Positions 37,141 through 45,774 of a stretch of 64,000 nt of DNA are shown here, in pieces. Within the stretch, counting starts at the first letter, position 1. Each line of letters opens with the position of its first letter. The stretch is from Gammaproteobacteria bacterium UBA5078 (GTDB lineage: Bacteria; Pseudomonadota; Gammaproteobacteria; Pseudomonadales; Pseudohongiellaceae). The notes under the pieces were generated by a model. That model saw nothing but the letters and a program-made list of their open reading frames with translations, was not told the DNA's origin and did no database searches. Position numbers and translations under genes: made by a program. The stretch spans positions 71,814 through 135,813 of the forward strand of contig DIAM01000013.1 of assembly GCA_002416505.1 (NCBI GenBank), in the 5' to 3' direction.

Positions 37141-37146
37141 AATCTA

Positions 37147-37176
37147 AAGGCCCGACTTTTGTCGGGCCTTTTTTTT
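37147..37176 (+). terminator. Rho-independent terminator after tRNA-Glu
   Basis: AAGGCCCGAC and GTCGGGCCTT form a 10-bp stem with a TTTT loop, followed by TTTTTT. It begins 7 bp after the tRNA. Confidence 0.92.
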
Positions 37177-37360
37177 GCCTTGCCCTTTGCCCTTCGGGCT
37201 AAGCCTAGTGTTTTAAGTCCCTGTTCGCCGTCGATCATCCCCCCCTTAGTTAAATAGCGCACCCAATGTTGATTTGCTATGATGGCGACCCGCTGAGGAG
37301 GCTAATGCTAGATCCGCAGCTAGCCTCTCACCCGCATACAATTGCCTAGAAGTTACGAGT

Positions 37361-38281
37361 ATGACTAGCGCTATATCGATAAAAAATTTGTACAAGACCT
37401 ACGGGAACGGACACCAGGCTCTCAAGGGCGTCGACCTAGAGGTGGAGGAGGGTGACTTCTTCGCCCTGCTTGGCCCCAACGGTGCCGGCAAATCTACTAC
37501 CATCGGCGTGATCTCTACTCTCGTAAAGCAGACCTCGGGCACCGTTAGCGTGTTCGGCAAGGACGTGGCGACCCATGTCTACGAGACCAAGCTCGATCTC
37601 GGCATAGTACCCCAGGAAGTAAATTTCAGCCTTTTCGAGAAGGTGATGGATATCGTCATGACTCAGGCGGGTTACTACGGACTGCCTAGGGCGCTGGCGA
37701 AAGAGCGCACCGAAAAATATTTGAAGAAGCTGGGGCTGTGGGACAAGCGTAATAATCGCGCGCGCATGCTCTCTGGCGGAATGAAGCGCAGGCTGATGAT
37801 CGCCCGCGCACTCGTGCACGAACCTCGCCTATTGATCTTGGACGAGCCTACCGCCGGTGTCGACATAGAGTTGCGACGATCGATGTGGGAGTTCCTGCAA
37901 GAGATCAATAACAATGGCACCACCATTATTCTGACTACCCACTATTTGGAAGAGGCAGAGAGTCTGTGTCGCAACATCGCGATCATCGACGAGGGCCGCA
38001 TCATCGAAAACACGAGCATGAAGCTGTTGCTCAATAAATTGGATTCACAGACCCTGCTGTTCGATCTGCGCGCGGAGATTGAGCCCAGCGCATTCGCCGC
38101 ACTCTCGATTGAGCGCAGCCGACTTGTCGACCCACATTGTTTCGAAGTGGATATTGGCAAAGACGAAGACATCAATGGCGTGTTCCAACACTTGCAGGCC
38201 AACAATATTGGTGTGAAGGGGCTGCGCAATAAAACGAATCGACTTGAACAACTATTCCTCGCGAGATTGAAGAGCGCATAG
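37361..38281 (+). CDS. yadG: ABC exporter ATP-binding subunit, YadG type
   Basis: 306 residues. Walker A 'GPNGAGKSTTIGV', signature 'LSGGMKRRLMIARAL', Walker B 'LLILDEPTAGVD' and the switch His in 'TIILTTHYLEEAES' are all intact. It belongs to the ABC-2 (drug/polysaccharide) class. With the permease encoded 34 bp downstream it matches E. coli YadG/YadH in size and order. The substrate is unknown. A possible -10 (TATGAT, 37279-37284) lies upstream without a clear -35. Confidence 0.9.
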   Translation: MTSAISIKNLYKTYGNGHQALKGVDLEVEEGDFFALLGPNGAGKSTTIGVISTLVKQTSGTVSVFGKDVATHVYETKLDLGIVPQEVNFSLFEKVMDIVMTQAGYYGLPRALAKERTEKYLKKLGLWDKRNNRARMLSGGMKRRLMIARALVHEPRLLILDEPTAGVDIELRRSMWEFLQEINNNGTTIILTTHYLEEAESLCRNIAIIDEGRIIENTSMKLLLNKLDSQTLLFDLRAEIEPSAFAALSIERSRLVDPHCFEVDIGKDEDINGVFQHLQANNIGVKGLRNKTNRLEQLFLARLKSA

Positions 38282-38315
38282 TTTTCCACATTCAATTAGA
38301 AGGTGTTCATCCGGT

Positions 38316-39089
38316 ATGCTGGCCAATTATAAATACATCGCTTTCGAGACGATCTTAGTAAAAGAGATAAGGCGCTTTGCCCGAATTTGGGTGCAAACGC
38401 TAGTGCCCCCTGCAATCACGATTGGGCTGTACTTCTTGATCTTTGGCAATCTCATCGGCCGCAGAATCGGCGACATGGGCGGTTTCGACTACATGGACTT
38501 CATCGTGCCTGGCCTGATCATGATGGCGGTCATTCAGAACTCCTACGCGAATGTCGTCTCCTCGTTTTTCAGTCAGAAGTTTCAGCGCAGCATCGAGGAG
38601 TTGCTTGTTTCTCCGGTTCCCAACTATGTGATCCTGTGCGGCTTCATCGCCGGCGGCGTGGCCCGTGGACTAGCGGTAGGCTTTATCGTTACCCTGATGT
38701 CGTTCGCTTTTACCGATCTCTCTATCTACAATCTGCCGATCACCATACTCGTCGTGTTAATGACGGCGGTGGTGTTCTCGCTGGCAGGGTTCTTGAACGC
38801 TCTTTTCGCGAACAGCTTCGATGACATCTCGATTATCCCGACGTTCGTGCTGACACCTTTAATCTATCTTGGTGGGGTGTTCTATTCGGTTGAGTTGTTG
38901 CCCAGTGCCGGCCGGATCGTGTCCTCGTTCAATCCCATTTTCTATATGGTGAATACCTTCCGCTACGGCTTCCTTGGTAGCTCTGACGTGAATATCGTCT
39001 GGTCGCTGGGAATGTTGAGCGTATTCGTGCTCGTGCTTTATGTGATCTGCATTGCCTTGCTTCGCAGGGGCACGGGCCTGCGTCATTGA
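38316..39089 (+). CDS. yadH: ABC-2 type permease, YadH type
   Basis: 257 residues with about six membrane segments, for example 'TLVPPAITIGLYFLIFGNLIG', 'FVIPGLIMMAVIQN'-like and 'MLSVFVLVLYVICIALLRR'. The ABC-2 motif region 'PLIYLGGVFYSVELLPSAGRIVSSFNPIFYMVNTFR' is conserved. It forms the membrane pore of the transporter with the upstream ATPase. Confidence 0.9.
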   Translation: MLANYKYIAFETILVKEIRRFARIWVQTLVPPAITIGLYFLIFGNLIGRRIGDMGGFDYMDFIVPGLIMMAVIQNSYANVVSSFFSQKFQRSIEELLVSPVPNYVILCGFIAGGVARGLAVGFIVTLMSFAFTDLSIYNLPITILVVLMTAVVFSLAGFLNALFANSFDDISIIPTFVLTPLIYLGGVFYSVELLPSAGRIVSSFNPIFYMVNTFRYGFLGSSDVNIVWSLGMLSVFVLVLYVICIALLRRGTGLRH

Positions 39090-39110
39090 TCAGCGAGAGT
39101 GCAATTAACC

Positions 39111-39932
39111 ATGAGTGAGATTCCACTAGGTCGGGCGACACAATATCCTACCGCCTACAACCCCGAGTTATTGTTCTCGATTCCACGCAGCGAGAACCGT
39201 GGGCGCATGGGGATAACGGGCACGCAGCTGCCTTTTCGCGGCTATGATCTTTGGCGTGCCTACGAGATTTCTTGGCTCAACGGCAATGGCAAGCCCATAG
39301 TGGCGACCGGCGAGTTCATCGTGCCGGCCAGCTCTCCCAATATCGTCGAGTCGAAATCCCTCAAGCTCTATCTGAACTCTCTGAACCAGACGCGTTACGA
39401 GAGTCTCGAACAGGCTCGGGCCACGATTAGTGAAGATCTATCGCAAGCCGCCGGTTCCAAAGTAGTCGTGCAACTCGCGCCTATTGCGCACTCGGAAGGC
39501 TTCGTTATCTGTACGCCAGAGGGAGTCTGTCTCGACGCGCTCGACGTCATGATCGATCGTTATACGCCAAACCCCGATCTGTTGCGTGTCACTGCGGGAA
39601 AGATAGTGGAGGAGACACTCTACACCGACCTGTTTCGCTCGAACTGTCCCGTCACGGCACAGCCGGACTGGGGGACTGCGGTAATCCAGTACAAGGGTTC
39701 GGCCATAGATCATCAGAGCCTACTGCGCTACTTGGTCTCGTTCCGTGAGCACGAAGGATTCCATGAAGACTGTACCGAGCAAGTGTTCTGTGATCTCCAG
39801 AGACATTGCGATCCCGAGAGTTTGAGCGTCATGATCCATTTCCTGCGCCGTGGCGGCCTAGAGATCAATCCGGTGCGCAGCCTGGACCCAATACAGGTCG
39901 ACTTCCCCGCGAATCGCTTCATTCGCCAGTAG
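39111..39932 (+). CDS. queF: NADPH-dependent 7-cyano-7-deazaguanine reductase (type II QueF)
   Basis: 273 residues from the ATG at 39111; a GTG at 39099 is in frame. QueF makes preQ1 from preQ0 in queuosine biosynthesis for tRNA. The two-domain (bimodular) form is seen: 'SSPNIVESKSLKLYLNSLNQT' is the QueF signature, the catalytic Cys is in 'FRSNCPVTAQPDWGT', and 'HEGFHEDCTEQVF' provides the conserved His/Glu. No other queuosine gene is nearby. Confidence 0.96.
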   Translation: MSEIPLGRATQYPTAYNPELLFSIPRSENRGRMGITGTQLPFRGYDLWRAYEISWLNGNGKPIVATGEFIVPASSPNIVESKSLKLYLNSLNQTRYESLEQARATISEDLSQAAGSKVVVQLAPIAHSEGFVICTPEGVCLDALDVMIDRYTPNPDLLRVTAGKIVEETLYTDLFRSNCPVTAQPDWGTAVIQYKGSAIDHQSLLRYLVSFREHEGFHEDCTEQVFCDLQRHCDPESLSVMIHFLRRGGLEINPVRSLDPIQVDFPANRFIRQ

Positions 39933-40057
39933 GGCTGGTGCTAGATTTCCAGCAATAGTAAGTACAGGCAATGCCTAAACGGAAGCAGCTCCCAAACGCG
40001 AGAAAACTCCAAATCTCAGCTCGGTTCTATCCAGCCTTGTATAGTGCCGGCTTCTCC

Positions 40058-40084
40058 TTGTGTTTCTACCCCTGCTGTTATAAA
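40058..40084 (+). promoter_or_regulatory. Probable promoter of tRNA-Ser
   Basis: TTGTGT (40058-40063) and TATAAA (40079-40084) with a 15-bp spacer, followed by GTGTCGCGCC. The short spacer lowers confidence. Confidence 0.4.
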
Positions 40085-40130
40085 GTGTCGCGCCTTCGAA
40101 ACAGTGCAATTGGCTGATTTTGAGGCAAAC

Positions 40131-40220
40131 GGTGAGGTGTCCGAGTGGCTGAAGGAGCACGCCTGGAAAGTGTGTATAGGTTAATCCCTATCGAGGGTTC
40201 GAATCCCTCTCTCACCGCCA
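40131..40220 (+). tRNA. tRNA-Ser (anticodon GGA)
   Basis: 90 bases including CCA, with the long variable arm of class II tRNAs. The anticodon loop is CTGGAAA (GGA), the acceptor pairs GGTGAGG/CTCTCACC, and the T-arm is GAGGGTTCGAATCCCTC. No U-run terminator follows. Two 110-bp palindromic elements lie downstream. Confidence 0.97.
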
Positions 40221-40289
40221 CTTAAAAGTAAGAAGTCGCCCCGAGCGCACCGCATTCCTTGAAAAGAACGCCACGTCCGCAAGGAGAGG

Positions 40290-40399
40290 GATTCAAACCC
40301 GAAAGAGGGTTCGACCGATTGCGACGCAATCGGCAACGAGCGCAAAGCGCGAAGCCCACAGGGTTCTAACAGCCTTTGGGCTGTTAGAATTGAATCCCT
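40290..40399. repeat. 110-bp palindromic element, copy 1
   Basis: It contains GATTCAAACCC/GAGGGTTCGA, CGATTGCGACGCAATCG, GCGCAAAGCGC and a long terminal hairpin from TTCTAACAGCC to GGCTGTTAGAA. It recurs 192 bp downstream. Confidence 0.9.
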
Positions 40400-40481
40400 A
40401 GACTCCAAACTACTCGTGCGCACTGACTTAGCTACAACGTAGCCCACAAAAGCAGTCTCGACCCATATCGAAAGATGTGCC

Positions 40482-40591
40482 GATTCAAACCCGAAAGAGG
40501 GTTCGACCGATTGCGACGCAATCGGCAACGAGCGCAAAGCGCGAAGCCCGCAGGGTTCTAACAGCCCAAAGGCTGTTAGAATTGAATCCCT
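40482..40591. repeat. 110-bp palindromic element, copy 2
   Basis: Nearly identical to copy 1, except that one base differs near GAAGCCC and the loop segment CAGCCTTTGGGCTG of copy 1 is present as its reverse complement, CAGCCCAAAGGCTG. The pairing stem is kept. Confidence 0.9.
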
Positions 40592-40715
40592 GCACACTGA
40601 ACATCTCCCAAGCTCAATCCCAAGCAATACCCCGTAACGTCCCAAACAACTTCCCCCGCGAAGCCTACTTCCTGTAGTATCGAGCGAAACAAGAATAAGG
40701 GTGGGGGCTCTTCGC

Positions 40716-42638
40716 ATGGGATTTTATCGTCAGGCGCACAGGCTAGGTTCGCTCGTTTGTCTACTCCTGGGTATTGGCTCAGCGCCGATGCTCCACGCCG
40801 CCGACTGGCCCTCCTACGGGGCCGATTCATCGTCCAGTAAATACACCTCACTCGATCAAATCACTGTCGCAAACGTCACCTCGCTGCAAGCCCGCTGGTC
40901 TTGGGACTCTCCCGATAATCCGACGGTGCTCGAGAATCAGGCGCAACAGAACTTCATCGCTACACCCGGCGCCTACAAGGTGACACCTATCGCAATCGAC
41001 GGTGTGCTATATATCAGCACCTCTTATGGGCGTGTGGCGGCGATAGATGGTGTCAGTGGCGAGCAGCTATGGGTGTTCGATACGAAGGCCTGGGAGACGG
41101 GCAGGCCAACTAATCTGGGCTATAACCACCGCGGCGTGTCTTACTGGAGCGATGGCCAGAACGGCCGCATTCTTATGCCCACGAACGATGCCTATCTATG
41201 GTCAATCGATGCGAGCACCGGTCTTGCCGATCCTCAGTTCGGTGAGCAGGGGCGTATCGACCTGACTCTTGGCCTTGGTCGCGCAGTCGACCGCGCGGCC
41301 TACACCCAGATCTCTGCGCCCCTCGTCGTGGGGGATATCGTCGTCGTAGGCTCATCCATAAGCGATATTCCCAATTACAAAGAGGCGCCGCCCGGCCATG
41401 TGCGTGGTTTTGACGTGCGCAGCGGCGAGCGCATGTGGATATTCAATACCATCCCACAGGCCGGCGAATACGGCAACGAGACTTGGGAGGAGGGGGCCTG
41501 GGAGTACACGGGCAACACCAATGTCTGGACCCTGATGAGCGCCGACGAGGAGCTGGGCTATGTCTACCTGCCAATTGGTACGCCGACCAACGATTGGTTT
41601 GGCGGCCACCGCAAGGGGGATAATCTTTTCGCGGAAAGCCTAGTCTGCATCGAGGCGGCTACTGGCAAACGAGTATGGCATTTCCAATTCGTACATCATG
41701 GTGTATGGGATTACGACCTGCCCGCGGCGCCCAATCTTATCGACATCACCGTCGCTGGCCGCTCCATAAAGGCTGTGGCTCAAGTCACTAAGCAAGGCTT
41801 TGTCTTTGTCTTCGACCGCGCGACAGGAGAGCCGGTGTGGCCAATCGAGGAGCGCGTGGTGCCCCGCAGCACAATCCCCGGCGAGGCGCTTTCTCCAACT
41901 CAGCCCTTTCCCAGCAGACCCGCGCCTTTCGAGCCCCAGGGCATCTCCGAAGAGACGCTGATCGACTTTACCCCCGAGCTACGCAATGAGGCACTACAGG
42001 CCATCGAGAAGTTCGACTATGGCCCTCTGTACACGCCCCCTTCTGTGCGCGGCACGATAAATTTTCCAGGTTGGTTTGGCGGAGGCGGCTGGCAGGGCGC
42101 CGCGGCAGACCCCGACACTGGCATTCTCTACATCCCCTCGGGCAGCGCGCCGATGGTGGTGACCTTATTAGAGCCAGACCCAGCGAAGTCGAATTTCGAC
42201 TATATGCGTGGCGGCAATGGCGCCGCGCCAAGCCCACGTGGACTGCCCTTAACCAAGCCACCCTATGGGCGCATCACGGCGATCAATCTCAATACCGGCG
42301 AGCATGAGTGGATGGTGCCCCATGGGGAGGGTGTGCGTGCGCGTATTATCGCCGAGGGTGCCCTAGACCCCGGTCCGGTTGGCTCGCCTTCGCGAACTGG
42401 GCCATTATTGACGAAGACGCTCTTATTTGTGGCCCAAGAAGACGGGGGGCGTTACGTACTGCGCGCCTTCGACAAGGCCAATGGCGCGGTATTGCATGAG
42501 ATCGAGATGCCGCTACCACCTAGTGGAACCCCTATGTCTTATAGCGTTCAGGGCACTCAGTTTGTTGCGATAGCAGTGGGAGCAGGCGCAGATTCTCGTA
42601 TCTTAAGTTTTGCACTAGCCCCCGAGGCTCAGCGATAG
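40716..42638 (+). CDS. Periplasmic PQQ-dependent dehydrogenase (glucose/quinate type, without membrane domain)
   Basis: 640 residues from the ATG at 40716; a GTG at 40701 is in frame. A signal peptide ('GSLVCLLLGIGSAPMLHAAD') replaces the five-helix membrane domain of glucose dehydrogenase Gcd. The eight-bladed propeller begins 'WPSYGADSSSSKYTSLDQI'. The signatures 'GTPTNDWFGGHRKGDNLFAESLVC' and 'HFQFVHHGVWDYDLPAAPNLID' match the membrane-type PQQ glucose/quinate dehydrogenases. It oxidises a sugar or polyol outside the cytoplasm; the substrate is unknown, and no PQQ synthesis genes are nearby. The electron acceptor is probably a cytochrome or ubiquinone partner. Confidence 0.85.
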   Translation: MGFYRQAHRLGSLVCLLLGIGSAPMLHAADWPSYGADSSSSKYTSLDQITVANVTSLQARWSWDSPDNPTVLENQAQQNFIATPGAYKVTPIAIDGVLYISTSYGRVAAIDGVSGEQLWVFDTKAWETGRPTNLGYNHRGVSYWSDGQNGRILMPTNDAYLWSIDASTGLADPQFGEQGRIDLTLGLGRAVDRAAYTQISAPLVVGDIVVVGSSISDIPNYKEAPPGHVRGFDVRSGERMWIFNTIPQAGEYGNETWEEGAWEYTGNTNVWTLMSADEELGYVYLPIGTPTNDWFGGHRKGDNLFAESLVCIEAATGKRVWHFQFVHHGVWDYDLPAAPNLIDITVAGRSIKAVAQVTKQGFVFVFDRATGEPVWPIEERVVPRSTIPGEALSPTQPFPSRPAPFEPQGISEETLIDFTPELRNEALQAIEKFDYGPLYTPPSVRGTINFPGWFGGGGWQGAAADPDTGILYIPSGSAPMVVTLLEPDPAKSNFDYMRGGNGAAPSPRGLPLTKPPYGRITAINLNTGEHEWMVPHGEGVRARIIAEGALDPGPVGSPSRTGPLLTKTLLFVAQEDGGRYVLRAFDKANGAVLHEIEMPLPPSGTPMSYSVQGTQFVAIAVGAGADSRILSFALAPEAQR

Positions 42639-42658
42639 AGACTAGCAGGGTATTGCGC

Positions 42659-42687
42659 TTGATTAAGCGGGAAAATTTACCCATAAT
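42659..42687 (+). promoter_or_regulatory. Sigma70 promoter of the 4.5S RNA gene
   Basis: TTGATT (42659-42664) and CATAAT (42682-42687) are 17 bp apart, with discriminator GCGCCGCT, identical to that of the tRNA-Glu promoter. The RNA begins about 35 nt after the predicted start site, leaving a leader for RNase P processing as in E. coli. Confidence 0.65.
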
Positions 42688-42728
42688 GCGCCGCTGTGAT
42701 GGCACTGATAGGTGTATTCACGCTTGAT

Positions 42729-42840
42729 GGTATCTCTTGCTGGTCCCCTCGCAATGATAAGCTGTGAACCCCGCCAGGCCCGGAAGGGAGCAACGGTAAT
42801 AGCTGACTCATGTGCCGTGGTGTGGCTGGCAGGAGGTACC
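42729..42840 (+). ncRNA. ffs: Signal recognition particle 4.5S RNA
   Basis: About 112 nt. The conserved GCCAGGCCCGGAAGGGAGCA (asymmetric loop and GGAA tetraloop) is the Ffh-binding core. The ends pair: GGTATCTCTTGC with GGAGGTACC and CTGGCAGG allow a long rod. It precedes dnaX, as in most gammaproteobacteria. Confidence 0.95.
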
Positions 42841-42941
42841 TCCAACTCTAGATACGACCTCGCCAGCACCCCTGCGTTTATAACGGCGCTCTTAAACGCC
42901 CAGAAGCCAACTAAAACGTCCAAGACAGTGACCGGAATCAA

Positions 42942-44828
42942 ATGACTTACCAGGTATTGGCGAGAAAATGGCGACCTAAATCATTCAGCGACATGGCTGG
43001 TCAAGAACATGTCCTGCAGACCCTCGTACACGCCTTAGACAATCAACGCCTCCATCATGCCTATTTGTTTACCGGCACCCGCGGCGTTGGTAAGACGACT
43101 ATTGCACGTATTTTCGCGAAATGCCTGAACTGCGAAGAGGGCATAAGCTCTACCCCGTGCGGAAAATGCAGCGCCTGCCGCGAGATTGGCGAGGGTCGCT
43201 TCATCGACCTAATCGAAGTCGACGCTGCATCCAAGACCAAGGTAGAAGATACCCGCGAATTGCTTGAGAACGTGCAATACGCGCCATCGGTCGGCCGCTA
43301 TAAAGTCTATCTGATCGACGAAGTGCACATGCTCTCCAATCACAGTTTCAACGCCTTGTTAAAGACGCTGGAAGAGCCGCCACCCCATGTAGTGTTTCTA
43401 TTGGCCACTACGGATCCGCATAAACTGCCAATCACGATTCTTTCGCGTTGCCTGCAATTTAGCCTGAAGAATCTGAGCCCACAGAAAATTGTCGAATACC
43501 TCAGCTCGGTGTTGCTTGCTGAGCAGATACCCTGCGAAGAGGGTGCGCTGTGGAGTATCGCCAAGAGTGCGCAAGGCAGTATGCGTGACGCGCTGACCCT
43601 GTTGGATCAGAGTATCTCTTTCTGTGCCGGCAATGTCACAGAGGCGCAGGTGAACACCCTATTGGGCACGCCAGATCAGGCTTTAATATTGCGCATCGTC
43701 GCGGCATTGAACGCTGAGGACGCCAACGAACTTCTCGAGACAGTGGGCGTGATCGCATCACGCTCATTCGACTACTTCCTATTACTCGACAATCTCCTGG
43801 CACTTCTGCATCGCATCGCGATCGCGCAATTGGTTCCAGGCGGCGTGGACAATAGCCAGGGCGATCGCGAACAGATACTCGGCATCGCTAAACAGCTCAC
43901 TGCGGAACAGGTACAGCTGTATTATCAGATCGCCTTAAATGGCCGTGCCGACATGAGTGTCGCGTTCGATGCCCGCATGGCATTCGAGATGCTATTGCTG
44001 CGCATGTTAGTGTTCTCGCCCCAAGCCCCACAGTCAAACGCGATCGAGATAGCGCAACCCGCGATGTCCGACGACGCAGCGGATACGCAAAAAAAAAAGC
44101 CTGAACTAAACTCTGAGCCTGCCTCCGAGCGAGTCCCTGAGCCTGCCCCCATAGCTGCGCAGGCTAAAGACGTCGCGTTATCGCCTAATCCGGAACTCCT
44201 CGTCGAACCCAGCGCTGCGCACGAGCGCGTTGCGGAATCCACGACACAAGTTCTAAGCGCGGCGCTTGACGAACTCCCCGAGGCGCCAACGGTTGCCGCC
44301 GACGCCGCTAGCACTGAGCCTAACCCTATGCCGAGCGCGCCCCTAGCGACAGCAGCGCTAGAACACGCGGCAACTCCAGGTACCGGCAGTGATAGCGCGG
44401 CGCCGCTCGCCGAGCCCTCATCGACGCCACGCAATCAGACTGAGCGCTGGATTCAGATAGTGCGCGAGCTTGGCATTACCGGCATCACTGGCAATCTCTT
44501 GGCCAATTGCGTATTAGTAGATATGAGCGATAGTGCTGTCACACTCACGCTAGACGAGACGCAAAGCGCTCTGTACAACGACGAACATGGGCGCAGAATA
44601 GAACAAGTGCTATGCGAGCATTTTAAGAAGCCTCTCAAACTAACACTGTTAATCGGCGCCATCGACGCCGAGTCCCCCGCACAGCACCGGCAGCGGATGC
44701 GCGAAGAAGCACTAGAGAAGGCCCGTACAGAGTTTGCGCAGGACGAGCATATTCAGGCAATTATCAGCACTTTCTCGGCGTATATCGTGCCAGAGAGTGT
44801 CAGCATTTTGAGTGAGGAAAAATCATGA
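42942..44828 (+). CDS. dnaX: DNA polymerase III tau (and gamma) subunits
   Basis: 628 residues. The AAA+ clamp-loader module has Walker A 'GTRGVGKTTIARIFA', four zinc Cys ('CLNCEEG...CGKCSACREI'), Walker B 'VYLIDEVHML' and sensor 1 'LLATTDPHKLP'. Domain III ends near residue 370. A Pro/Ala/Glu-rich linker leads to the C-terminal domain ('TERWIQIVRELGITGITGNLLANC') that binds DnaE. An A10 tract at 44089-44098 can yield the short gamma form. It overlaps ybaB by 4 nt. Confidence 0.97.
   Translation: MTYQVLARKWRPKSFSDMAGQEHVLQTLVHALDNQRLHHAYLFTGTRGVGKTTIARIFAKCLNCEEGISSTPCGKCSACREIGEGRFIDLIEVDAASKTKVEDTRELLENVQYAPSVGRYKVYLIDEVHMLSNHSFNALLKTLEEPPPHVVFLLATTDPHKLPITILSRCLQFSLKNLSPQKIVEYLSSVLLAEQIPCEEGALWSIAKSAQGSMRDALTLLDQSISFCAGNVTEAQVNTLLGTPDQALILRIVAALNAEDANELLETVGVIASRSFDYFLLLDNLLALLHRIAIAQLVPGGVDNSQGDREQILGIAKQLTAEQVQLYYQIALNGRADMSVAFDARMAFEMLLLRMLVFSPQAPQSNAIEIAQPAMSDDAADTQKKKPELNSEPASERVPEPAPIAAQAKDVALSPNPELLVEPSAAHERVAESTTQVLSAALDELPEAPTVAADAASTEPNPMPSAPLATAALEHAATPGTGSDSAAPLAEPSSTPRNQTERWIQIVRELGITGITGNLLANCVLVDMSDSAVTLTLDETQSALYNDEHGRRIEQVLCEHFKKPLKLTLLIGAIDAESPAQHRQRMREEALEKARTEFAQDEHIQAIISTFSAYIVPESVSILSEEKS
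44089..44098 (+). other. A10 slippage site for dnaX gamma
   Basis: Ten consecutive A within codons 383-386 (QKKK). In the -1 frame a TGA follows at 44102-44104; in the +1 frame a TAA follows at 44107-44109. Either polymerase slippage or ribosomal frameshift would end the protein at about 387-389 residues, the expected gamma size. No strong downstream hairpin is seen. Confidence 0.7.
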
Positions 44829-45145
44829 CCGATATCAACGAATTGATGAAACAAGCCAAGCAGATGCAAGAACAGATGCAGCGTGCGCAGCAAGAGACCG
44901 CGAAGATCGTAATGGTGGGGGAGTCCGGCGCGGGGCTCGTCAAGGTCCATATGAATGGTCGCCACGATGTGCAAAAGGTGGAGTTAGACGAGGGGCTTAT
45001 GGGGGAAGACAAAGACGTCATCGAAGACCTCATAGCTGCCGCAATCAACGATGTGGTCAAGAAAATTGAAGTGAAGAACCGCGACAATATGTCGGGCATG
45101 GCGGCCGGGTTAAAATTGCCAGAGGGCTTTAAGCTGCCGTTCTAA
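44825..45145 (+). CDS. ybaB: YbaB/EbfC nucleoid-associated protein
   Basis: 106 residues; the ATG overlaps the dnaX stop (ATGA). The start 'MTDINELMKQAKQMQEQMQRAQQ' and 'VKVHMNGRHDVQKVELDEGL' are typical. The family binds DNA as dimers and is almost always between dnaX and recR. Confidence 0.95.
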   Translation: MTDINELMKQAKQMQEQMQRAQQETAKIVMVGESGAGLVKVHMNGRHDVQKVELDEGLMGEDKDVIEDLIAAAINDVVKKIEVKNRDNMSGMAAGLKLPEGFKLPF

Positions 45146-45168
45146 GAATTTCGCAAGAGAGCGATGAA

Positions 45169-45774
45169 ATGTTTGCCAGTCCCTTAATCGAGAAGTTAGT
45201 GGAATCACTACGCTGTTTACCAGGCGTTGGGCCCAAGTCGGCACAGCGTATGGCCTTGTATCTATTGGAACGCAACCGCGAGGGGGGCAAGCACCTGGCG
45301 GCCGTGCTCGAGGAGGCCTTAGAGAAAGTCGGGCATTGCCAGCAGTGCAGGACTCTCACCGAAGATGCGCTATGCGGCATTTGCACCAGCCCATCACGCA
45401 ATAGAAACCTTCTCTGTGTTGTGGGCTCGCCTGCGGATGTGCATGCCATAGAACAGACCGGCAGCTACAAAGGACTGTATTTCGTGCTTATGGGGCATCT
45501 GTCCCCTATAGATGGCATCGGGCCCGACGAGATCGGTATACCGGAGCTTGTCGCAACCTTGAAAAAGCAAGCCGTGGAAGAAGTGATTCTAGCCAGCAAC
45601 CCCACCGTCGAAGGTGAGGCAACCGCCTATTACATCGCCGAACAACTCAAAGGATTCGAAATCGTCATTTCACGCATTGCCCACGGAGTACCTGTGGGGG
45701 GAGAGCTCGAGTTCGTCGATGGTGGCACTCTGAGTCATGCGTTCAATGGCAGACTCGTCGTAAGGCAATTATGA
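45169..45774 (+). CDS. recR: Recombination mediator RecR
   Basis: 201 residues. It has a helix-hairpin-helix 'LRCLPGVGPKSAQRMALYLL', a zinc finger 'CQQCRTLTEDALCGIC', a Toprim domain with 'CVVGSPADVHAIEQTG' and 'EEVILASNPTVEGEATAYY', and a C-terminal Walker-B-like segment. With RecO and RecF it loads RecA at gaps. It overlaps rnd by 4 nt. Confidence 0.97.
   Translation: MFASPLIEKLVESLRCLPGVGPKSAQRMALYLLERNREGGKHLAAVLEEALEKVGHCQQCRTLTEDALCGICTSPSRNRNLLCVVGSPADVHAIEQTGSYKGLYFVLMGHLSPIDGIGPDEIGIPELVATLKKQAVEEVILASNPTVEGEATAYYIAEQLKGFEIVISRIAHGVPVGGELEFVDGGTLSHAFNGRLVVRQL

Noticed and set aside
40181..40717. Minus-strand ORF of 178 residues with internal repeats
   Set aside because: It reads through the tRNA-Ser gene in antisense ('GERGIRTLDRD' is the usual artefact) and through both 110-bp elements.
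43925..44434. Minus-strand Ser/Ala-rich ORF
   Set aside because: It is the shadow of the low-complexity linker of DnaX.
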